Shown here: in pieces, positions 18,996-25,627 of the stretch | Position numbering within the stretch: the stretch's first letter is position 1 | How the letters are laid out: the number at the start of each line of letters is the position of its first letter | From: Bacillus sp. WMMC1349 | Lineage (GTDB): Bacteria; Bacillota; Bacilli; Bacillales; Bacillaceae | DNA: 64,000 bases | Reading direction: 5' to 3' | Assembly: GCF_013155385.1 (NCBI RefSeq) | Contig: NZ_JABJUQ010000007.1 | Span: 3,008,501 to 3,072,500, forward strand | Program-made: the position numbers and the translations under genes | The notes under the pieces: model-generated | The model's database searches: none | What the model saw: only the letters and a program-made list of their open reading frames with translations | Told to the model about the DNA's origin: nothing

Positions 18996-19574
18996 ATGCC
19001 AAAAATTGTTGATCACGAAAACCAAAAAGAAAGAATTGCTGAGGTCGTCTGGAATATTATTCATAAAGAAGGTCTTGAACAGTGCACCGTTCGAAAAATT
19101 GCAAAAGAAGCAGGCATTTCAGCAGGGTCTATGCGCCACTACTTTCCAAACCAAGCAAAACTGTTTATTTATTCAATGCAGCTCGTCATCAATCGAGCAA
19201 AAACACGAATCGATCAGCTGACATTTACAGAAACACCTGAAGAAAATGCAAAACAGCTTCTCCTTCAGCTTTTACCTATAGATGCTGAAAGGAAGTTAGA
19301 AATGGAAGCATGGTTTTCATTTACAGCCAAATCAATCAGTGACCCTGAGCTAAAACAGCTAAGGAAGGAGATGAATGAAGGAATTTTTTCCGCTTGTCAA
19401 ATGACTGTTGAAGCACTGTGCCCGTCGCAAAGTGAAATGGAAAGGAAAAGGGAAACAGAACGTCTCTATGCATTGCTTGACGGATTGGCACTTCATGCAA
19501 TTTTGGAGCCTGACCGTGTCTCACATGAGTTGATCGATTCTGTATTGACAAACCATTTACAAAACCTTGTCTGA
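18996..19574 (+). CDS. TetR/AcrR family transcriptional regulator
   Basis: 192 residues from the ATG at 18996. The N-terminal helix-turn-helix (about residues 10-56) reads VVWNIIHKEGLEQCTVRKIA then EAGISAGSMRHYFPNQAKLF, typical of TetR repressors. The C-terminal half is a helical ligand domain (TetR_C). The start is chosen because MPKIVDHENQ aligns with the family; the in-frame ATG at 18960 would fall within the operator. The consensus -10 hexamer ends 6 bp before this ATG, so the mRNA may be leaderless. The divergent membrane gene is the likely target. Confidence 0.85.
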   Translation: MPKIVDHENQKERIAEVVWNIIHKEGLEQCTVRKIAKEAGISAGSMRHYFPNQAKLFIYSMQLVINRAKTRIDQLTFTETPEENAKQLLLQLLPIDAERKLEMEAWFSFTAKSISDPELKQLRKEMNEGIFSACQMTVEALCPSQSEMERKRETERLYALLDGLALHAILEPDRVSHELIDSVLTNHLQNLV

Positions 19575-19582
19575 TAAGAAAC

Positions 19583-19773
19583 GAGGAGCTGTCTAAAAAG
19601 TCCTTTTTCAACATCAATCAGGGGGAATTGCGAGACTCCTGCGGAAACACAGCGAGCCAGGCGAGACCCAAGAGGAGCAAGGAATGAGCTCCGAGGAGGC
19701 TCGCGGATCGCCCGCGGAAAGCGAGCAAATTCCCCAATTTTTATTCAGCCACACGACTTTCAGGACAGCCCCT
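19583..19773 (+). repeat. MITE-like repeat, copy 3
   Basis: A full-length copy in the same orientation as copies 1 and 2: starts GAGGAGCTGTCTAAAAAGTCC, ends ACGACTTTCAGGACAGCCCC. It is 9 nt past the TetR stop codon and could act as that gene's 3' hairpin. Confidence 0.83.
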
Positions 19774-20515
19774 TCTCATGTTTATTTCATTAATGGAATA
19801 GATGATGATCAAACGACTTGAACAAGGTTTGGGTTTTAGAAAATCAAACATTATCATCTGATTTATTCTGACACAAAGATCCCTGAGTCCTCCGATAAGT
19901 ATGGATATCAAATCACCAAACTAATCTATGCAAGTTTTGAAAATCAATTTGAATGAGGAAATGAGGCTATTCATTCAGGGGAAAAGACCATTCGGTGGAA
20001 AAATCGGAAACATGCCATACGAGTTTGAGAAATGTTGAGCTGAGGAGGCAGAAGATGTTGAAAAGATATTTGGTACAATCCGTTTCGAGCTCACCCAAAA
20101 CCTTGAGGAATAATCAGTTGAAAAATGGATTATTTTAAAATACCTTTGGAATTCGGGTTTTCAAAATATTGTACTTCATGACACCAAATTTCGATATAGT
20201 ACTGACAATAACAGCAATTTTGCAACAAAATAAATTGATCAAGATTAATGATTTTCAAATCATTTGATTTAAATAATGCAACACCGAAAAGTTGCTCTGT
20301 GAAAATACATGTTTAAACAGAGAAAACGTTGTTTTTTTAAAAATAACATGATCTATTTAACTGTTTGGATGGGTGCTAACTAAAGGCGGACATTCGGGTC
20401 GTTTCAATAGCCGCTTTCCTTGTCATTTTGTCGATTAGAGAGACATGATGTCCCTTGTCCAAAACAAGTATTTTGCCCCGTCCATACTAGCTGAACAGGG
20501 CTTTTTATTGTTTGA
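19774..20515. other. gene-free decayed region
   Basis: About 740 bp with no convincing gene. Plus-strand fragments such as DKYGYQITKLIYASFENQFE around 19900-19970 are interrupted by stops and look like the remains of a protein I cannot identify. Near 20475-20510 a weak GCCC/GGGC hairpin followed by TTTTTATTG may terminate transcription. Confidence 0.4.
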
Positions 20516-21337
20516 CTAATGATGCCTTAACATAGTAAGAATATCGAGTAATGTATGGTGAATGACAAATTTGCGATAATCGATATCATCTAAAATAGGT
20601 TGTGGTAAATGTTGAAGTGCTTGGTGAACCCTTTCTTCATCAGACAGTTCTCGGTTATTTAAAGCTCTTTCAATCATTTTAGAACGGAATGGAAAAGGAC
20701 AAATTCCACTAAATGCGACTCGAACCTCACCATCAACTTCAAGCGCTGAAACGGTCACCAATGGATAACCCTTATCCCATTGTTCACGAACTTTAATACT
20801 TGCAAAAGGTTGATTCAAATAGCGCTTTTCAGTTAACAAAAGCATGAGCATCTCACCATTTTTCAAGTGTAGTTTTTGATTAAACACCTCATGAATCGAA
20901 TAATAGTTTGTTCCTTCCGCACTTAATGTCATCACTTTACTATCGGTTAATAAAAATGGCAAAACAACCTCTCTATAATAAACCTGACCACAAATATTAC
21001 CTCCTAATGTAATTTTGTCACGTGACATTTGATCGGCAACTTCTATTGCGGCTTTACTTAATAAAGGAAAATCGTTATTTTTTGTGAGTTCTGTTAATGT
21101 TAACGCTGAACCAAGTACAAGATGATTGTGTTCAGATCGTAAAGTACGGCATTCAGGGATATCTTTTAGATCAATGATCACCTTTTTGTCCTTCATATTT
21201 GAACGGCCAAAGGAAGCGTGTTCTGTTCCGCCAGAAAGATATGAAGGCTGTTTCCCCTCTCGCTCCAACCGATTAAATAGCTGGATAGCTTCTAACGCAG
21301 ACACCGGCCGATAATATTCTAAATCAAACAAAATCAT
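20516..21337 (-). CDS. FAD-binding subunit of a molybdenum hydroxylase (XdhB/PucC-like)
   Basis: 273 residues. The FAD-binding loop YLSGGTEHASFGR is near residue 39, and the second motif GGNICGQVYYREVVLPFLL (near residue 112) corresponds to the GGN...LP pattern of xanthine dehydrogenase and CO dehydrogenase FAD subunits. The C-terminal CODH_FAD domain follows. No molybdopterin subunit or 2Fe-2S subunit is adjacent, so it is an orphan and may be inactive in its classic role. Its position after yunF matches the puc purine-catabolism locus of B. subtilis, suggesting a surviving pucC-like gene. Confidence 0.8.
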   Translation of the reverse strand: MILFDLEYYRPVSALEAIQLFNRLEREGKQPSYLSGGTEHASFGRSNMKDKKVIIDLKDIPECRTLRSEHNHLVLGSALTLTELTKNNDFPLLSKAAIEVADQMSRDKITLGGNICGQVYYREVVLPFLLTDSKVMTLSAEGTNYYSIHEVFNQKLHLKNGEMLMLLLTEKRYLNQPFASIKVREQWDKGYPLVTVSALEVDGEVRVAFSGICPFPFRSKMIERALNNRELSDEERVHQALQHLPQPILDDIDYRKFVIHHTLLDILTMLRHH

Positions 21338-21526
21338 TTTGCACTCTCCTCCAATCCCAAACAGCGACAGCTGATTTTAATGAACTACAGCAAATGCCTT
21401 CCTCATTGTATTGTATCTAGAGTGATTTTAAAACCATTATTTTGAAATATAAGTCAAATGAGATAGGAATTGGTATTATGGTTCAGTATAAAATACAACT
21501 GTCATTTTACACATTCACTTGTTGAA

Positions 21527-22417
21527 TTAAGACTGGTTTTTAAAGCCTTTTCGGGCTAATTGAATAAACGTTTTTAAAGGAGAGGACATCCATTTATCTT
21601 TATGCCAAGCCATTTGAGTAAATACAGGGCATTGATTTTTCCAATTTAGTTTTTTCATGAGACCTGCTTCAATTTCTGCCTTTACCACCATTTCGGGCAG
21701 CAGAGCAATTCCAAGCCCAGCCATTACACATTGTTTAATAGCTTCTATACTGACAAATTCTAATTGATTAGGTGATATACATGTTTGATTCAAAGTTGCT
21801 TCAAAAAGCATACGGTAAGAGCAGCCGCTTTCAGTCAATAAAAGGGTTTCATCTTGCAAATCTTGCGGTGTGATAAATGATTCTTCAGAAAAAGGATGAT
21901 CGATCGCTGCCACCATTTTGATTTCATCCAACATAAGCGGCTCAATATGTAGTGACTCATCAGGGCGATTAATATCCATCATAAAAGTGAGATCAAGAAG
22001 CCCTTCTAATAATTGTTGTTTAGCCTGTTTACTAGAAATATACGGTTTGAATACAAGTTTAACATCTGGAAATATTCGCTTAAATTCTTTAATAATTGCT
22101 GGGAGACGGTATGTACACTGGCTTTCTGTCGCCCCAATTTTCAAAGTTCCTGTTGCTTCCATTGCTGCATTGGTTGCCATTTTTGCTTCTTCGGTTAATG
22201 CGATAATTTGATCTGTATAGCGCTTAAAAGTCTTACCAGCTTCTGTTAACACAAGCCGTTTTCCAAGTCGCTCAAATAAAGGAGTCCCAATTTCAGCTTC
22301 AAGTGATTTGATTTGGGATGTCACACTTGATTGTGCGTAATTTAACAATTTTGCGGTCACAGTAAAATTCACATGTTCAGCTGCAGTTCTAAAAGTGATC
22401 AGTTGCTTAATTTCCAC
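21527..22417 (-). CDS. ywqM: LysR family regulator, YwqM-like
   Basis: A 296-residue LysR-type regulator. The winged HTH is at residues 1-60 (FRTAAEHVNFTVTAKLLNYA, then QSSVTSQIKSLEAEIG) and a periplasmic-binding-like effector domain covers about residues 90-290. It is divergent from a flavin reductase gene, as ywqM is from ywqN in B. subtilis; the symbol rests on that arrangement and remembered similarity. An inverted repeat in the shared promoter is its likely site. Confidence 0.8.
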   Translation of the reverse strand: MEIKQLITFRTAAEHVNFTVTAKLLNYAQSSVTSQIKSLEAEIGTPLFERLGKRLVLTEAGKTFKRYTDQIIALTEEAKMATNAAMEATGTLKIGATESQCTYRLPAIIKEFKRIFPDVKLVFKPYISSKQAKQQLLEGLLDLTFMMDINRPDESLHIEPLMLDEIKMVAAIDHPFSEESFITPQDLQDETLLLTESGCSYRMLFEATLNQTCISPNQLEFVSIEAIKQCVMAGLGIALLPEMVVKAEIEAGLMKKLNWKNQCPVFTQMAWHKDKWMSSPLKTFIQLARKGFKNQS

Positions 22418-22440
22418 TCCTTATCTCCCTTTCTTATCAT

Positions 22441-22467
22441 TTATTCCGATAGATTCAATCGAAATAA
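22441..22467. promoter_or_regulatory. LysR-type operator
   Basis: TTATTCCGAT and ATCGAAATAA (9 of 10 bases matched as inverted arms) surround a 7-bp centre, in the intergenic space between ywqM and ywqN. Size and placement fit a LysR-type recognition site. Confidence 0.65.
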
Positions 22468-22539
22468 TCGTCTGTATTGATTTTTGCATTCATTATATGA
22501 TGAAAGAAATCAATCGTAAATAAAGGAGTCGATTCGATC

Positions 22540-23085
22540 ATGAGTATAGCCGTCATCAACGGTGGAACGCGCACTAATGGAAATACGGAGCTATTAACGA
22601 AAAAAGTCATTCAGGAACAAGATGCCGAAACCATTCATCTAAAAGAATATCACATTCAACCTATTGAAGACTTGCGTCATTCAGAGACTGGTTTTCCAAG
22701 CATCGCAGATGATTATGATTCGATCATTGAGCGTATCCTCCCCCACGATACACTCATTTTTGCTACACCGATATATTGGTACGGGATGTCAGGTACATTA
22801 AAAATCTTTATAGATCGTTGGTCACAGACGATGAGAGATCAGCATTACCCTGACTTTAAAGCAAGACTAGCTACTAAACAGGCGTATGTGGTCGCTGTCG
22901 GTGGAGATCAACCGAGAATAAAAGGACTGCCACTGATACAACAGTTTGCCTATATTTTTAGTTTTGTTGGTATTTCTTTTGGAGGTTATGTTTTAGGAGA
23001 AGGTAACAGGCCTGGTGATATTTTAGAAGATCAGCAGGCACTGCATATAGCAAGTGGATTATTGAATGGAAGTGCTGTGAGATGA
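22540..23085 (+). CDS. ywqN: NAD(P)H-dependent FMN reductase family protein, YwqN-like
   Basis: A 181-residue flavodoxin-fold oxidoreductase. The FMN phosphate loop is GGTRTNGNTE (residues 8-17), the isoalloxazine-binding segment is TPIYWYGMSGTLKIFIDRW (near residue 85), and a third loop is AVGGDQP. It likely reduces flavins, quinones or nitro compounds; the substrate is unknown. The ATG follows AAAGGAGTCG. It is divergent from the LysR gene and overlaps a small membrane peptide gene downstream. Confidence 0.87.
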   Translation: MSIAVINGGTRTNGNTELLTKKVIQEQDAETIHLKEYHIQPIEDLRHSETGFPSIADDYDSIIERILPHDTLIFATPIYWYGMSGTLKIFIDRWSQTMRDQHYPDFKARLATKQAYVVAVGGDQPRIKGLPLIQQFAYIFSFVGISFGGYVLGEGNRPGDILEDQQALHIASGLLNGSAVR

Positions 23086-23315
23086 AATGGATCTTAGCTT
23101 TCATTGTCATGATATTGGATTTAGGATTGGTTTTTGTTTTCATTTGTCAGCCATCTCAATCATGGCATTATATTAAAACAGAAGCATCTACAACCCATAA
23201 GGACAAGCAATATGTAAGAATGACAGGGTCTGTCCTACAAACGAAACATAAAGTAACAACTGATACAGGTGAAGAAACCATTTTCATTACTAATGACATG
23301 TCAGGCCCAAAATAG
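23082..23315 (+). CDS. small membrane-anchored or secreted protein
   Basis: 77 residues, overlapping the ywqN stop by 4 nt (ATGA), so probably co-translated. Residues 4-22 form a hydrophobic signal or anchor, and the remainder is polar and presumably extracytoplasmic. No family is recognised. It may be a truncated remnant of a longer secreted protein, since decayed sequence follows it. Confidence 0.5.
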   Translation: MKWILAFIVMILDLGLVFVFICQPSQSWHYIKTEASTTHKDKQYVRMTGSVLQTKHKVTTDTGEETIFITNDMSGPK

Positions 23316-23880
23316 GTTGGAGAACCCAACTTTGCTCATTCTGAAATTTCCTACAAAAGCTCTTGTCGATGAAGCCGTTTCGTTTAACGATTTTGTCGGC
23401 AAGTGAGTTAGTAGAACTTGTTCAGTATAGGATTCAGCGGTTTCAAATGATCTTAATTATGTTAGTTGCTATGCTCACCAATTTAAGCCTATTCATTACA
23501 TATACTTCTCCATTTAAGGACAAGGTTTATGATCGTCAAAACCAACCAAATAAGAGCCAATACCATAGTTATAATATCTATAGTTCCTAGATGATGATAG
23601 TCTATTCCAATCAATATCATCATGAAAAGAATAAAAAATAGAATTGTTGATCCATCAAATAATTTTTTTCTCATTGTTTTGAGCATAGATGTAACACTGG
23701 ATGATGCACAAAATTTCTTCTGTTAAGAACATGTCCTAAATAGTTGCTCGGGCAGAAAACTAGCCGATTCTCAGTCATTCCCATGCTCATTTCCTCCCTT
23801 CTTTCTCTATATTTATTATATTCTTTGATCGCTACAGAAGATAGAGCATTTAAATCATATTAGTAATGAAACATGCCAGC
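23316..23880. other. region with only doubtful small ORFs
   Basis: About 565 bp. A minus-strand ORF (23489-23686) would encode two hydrophobic helices but lacks an RBS. A plus-strand stretch around 23370-23500 reads DEAVSFNDFVGK then, after a stop, shifted fragments, as in a decayed coding sequence. Nothing is called with confidence. Confidence 0.4.
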
Positions 23881-24135
23881 TTATGAGTTAAAAAAAAATC
23901 CTTGAACTGATACAAAAAATACAAATAAGAACAGAACTAAACAAGTCAAACCATAATCTTTTCGTCCATTTTGAAATTCATCTAATCCCATGACTAACAT
24001 CAGTAAACTTAAAACTAATAGCATATAAGACTGAAATTCAAAATGAGACTGAAATTCAAAATAATTAGTTATGAATACATATCCTCCGCTTAAAACAACT
24101 GCTATTGTTAACATAACCCTTAAAATTTTCAGCAA
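23881..24135 (-). CDS. small membrane protein, DUF3953-like
   Basis: 84 residues from a TTG start with AAGGGGA about 8 nt upstream. Three hydrophobic segments (about residues 6-24, 38-50 and 63-80) surround the motif LVMGLDEFQNGRKDYG, which I associate with the DUF3953 family of small Bacillus membrane proteins. A tandem 18-bp duplication gives the peptide FEFQSHFEFQSY between helices 1 and 2. Function unknown. Confidence 0.65.
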   Translation of the reverse strand: MLKILRVMLTIAVVLSGGYVFITNYFEFQSHFEFQSYMLLVLSLLMLVMGLDEFQNGRKDYGLTCLVLFLFVFFVSVQGFFFNS

Positions 24136-24339
24136 TTAAAAATCCCCTTTTTATTTGATCTCAAACCTTACAAAAAAATACTAACAATTACCCTATGTTT
24201 TTACAAGTCTGTAAATACCAATTATGCTATTTTATATATACATCATTTTCAACTTTTCATATGTCCATGTTTTATGTTGAATGATTTGAAAAATATTGTT
24301 AATCTAAAATAGTCAATTGATCAATGAGGAGAGAAAAAA

Positions 24340-25113
24340 TTGAGAAAAATTACATTTTTTATGATTATGGTTTTCATTATTATCGCAGGTTGTAGTAATA
24401 AGCCAGATACTTCTACAGGAAAGACAGGATCTGAAACAAAAGAAAAACAGGAAAAATCTTTATCAAATGAACAGGCTTCAAAACAACCCGTTATGAAATA
24501 CCTAAAAGAAGGTAGTTCAAATGCTGACATTAAGGCACCCGGCTTAAAAGCTGATAGTGCAAAGAAGATAAAAGCCATTACAAAGAAGATGCAGAAGAGC
24601 CTTGCTGACAAAAAAGAGTGGTTTAAAACTTATATTTCTAAGGCAAAAAAGGGTGAAGAATTACCTTATCATCCTAATTTCGGGATAACGAAAGAAGAAT
24701 ACCGTATTTTTCTTGATTCGCAAAATCATATGAAATTAATTAAGACAGGGGAAACACCTATAACAATAACAAAGAAAGAAGATCAACTGATTTTAAAAGC
24801 AGATAAGACTAAAGCACTCAAAGAAATTACTTTTGACTTAAAAAACAACACGGTAAAAACTGAATTTGGAACACTCAAATATAAAGGTAAGGTTAAGCCG
24901 TCCAATGGTCAAACTGTAACTGGTGAATGGTCTGGAGAAGCTTGGACATTAAATGAAGGCAAGTTTACAAAAGACGCAAATACAAAAGGGAAGTTAGTAA
25001 AATTCTATGTCGGAAAACTAAAAGAGACAGGAGAAACACTTGTATATTTAAATTACCGTGAATTTAATAGCCAAAAAACTTCAGAAACAGAAGAAATTTT
25101 ATTATTTAAATAA
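24340..25113 (+). CDS. putative lipoprotein of unknown function
   Basis: 257 residues from a TTG start behind GAGGAGAG. The signal peptide MRKITFFMIMVFIIIAGC has lipobox IAGC, so Cys18 is lipidated. A Lys/Glu/Ser-rich linker (residues 22-50) is followed by a helical part (LKADSAKKIKAITKKMQKSL) and a beta-rich C-terminal half from about residue 125 (repeated K-T-x-T strands), which could be a lipocalin- or META-like barrel. No named family was recognised. It stands alone with a short AT-rich leader. Confidence 0.7.
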   Translation: MRKITFFMIMVFIIIAGCSNKPDTSTGKTGSETKEKQEKSLSNEQASKQPVMKYLKEGSSNADIKAPGLKADSAKKIKAITKKMQKSLADKKEWFKTYISKAKKGEELPYHPNFGITKEEYRIFLDSQNHMKLIKTGETPITITKKEDQLILKADKTKALKEITFDLKNNTVKTEFGTLKYKGKVKPSNGQTVTGEWSGEAWTLNEGKFTKDANTKGKLVKFYVGKLKETGETLVYLNYREFNSQKTSETEEILLFK

Positions 25114-25186
25114 ACTTTAACCATTTCACTTTCAAAACAATCAATGTAGCTATTGCTGTGATGTTCAATCTGAAGTTAACACAAGA

Positions 25187-25297
25187 GGCTGTCCAATAAG
25201 TTGACTTTTGACTATAGGAAGCCTTTTTCTCATTTGATAAACAGTGATATATCAACAAGAGTATATCTTTTAACAATTTTGCTCTTTTCAACAGCTC
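25187..25297. repeat. IS1182-type-end repeat, divergent short element
   Basis: Starts AGAGGCTGTCCAATAAGTTG and ends TTTTCAACAGCTCCT, terminal inverted repeats related to those of the MITE copies but with a different AT-rich interior. It is one of three such elements in a row between the lipoprotein gene and pnkp. Confidence 0.55.
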
Positions 25298-25391
25298 CTA
25301 TCTTTATAAGAAAATAAAAGCCAGGCATTTGCCTGCTCACGTCTTGTTCGCAAAACTAGCGTGAAATCGAAGAGTCACTAAAACACCAAAA

Positions 25392-25507
25392 GAGGCTGTC
25401 CTGAAAGTCGTGTGGATGAATAAAAATTGGGGAATTTGCTCGCTTTCCGCGGGAGTCTCACAATTCCCGCTGATTGATGTTGAAAAAGGACTTTTTAGAC
25501 AGCTCCT
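25392..25507 (-). repeat. MITE-like repeat, copy 4 (internally deleted, inverted)
   Basis: GAGGCTGTCCTGAAAGTCGT at one end and GACTTTTTAGACAGCTCC at the other. The middle keeps CGCTTTCCGCGGGAGTCTCA but has lost about 65 bp of the core compared with copies 1-3. Orientation is opposite to them. Confidence 0.78.
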
Positions 25508-25520
25508 TTTCAACGGCATA

Positions 25521-25621
25521 AGGGCTGTCCAGTAAGTCGATTTTTGACTACTTTTATGTTTATGAAAGTGGAGAATTTGCTCGCTTTCCGCGGGAGTCTC
25601 ACAATTCCCGCTGATTCATGT
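25521..25621 (-). repeat. MITE-like repeat, copy 5 (chimeric or truncated)
   Basis: Starts AGGGCTGTCCAGTAAGTCGA, an end like that of the 25187 element, then joins the CGCTTTCCGCGGGAGTCTCA core. It stops 7 bp from the pnkp stop codon without the second terminal repeat. Confidence 0.7.
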
Positions 25622-25627
25622 TATCTT

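Noticed and set aside
23363..23590. 75-codon plus-strand ORF after the ywqN unit
   Set aside because: No RBS and overlapping another doubtful ORF; no family recognised.
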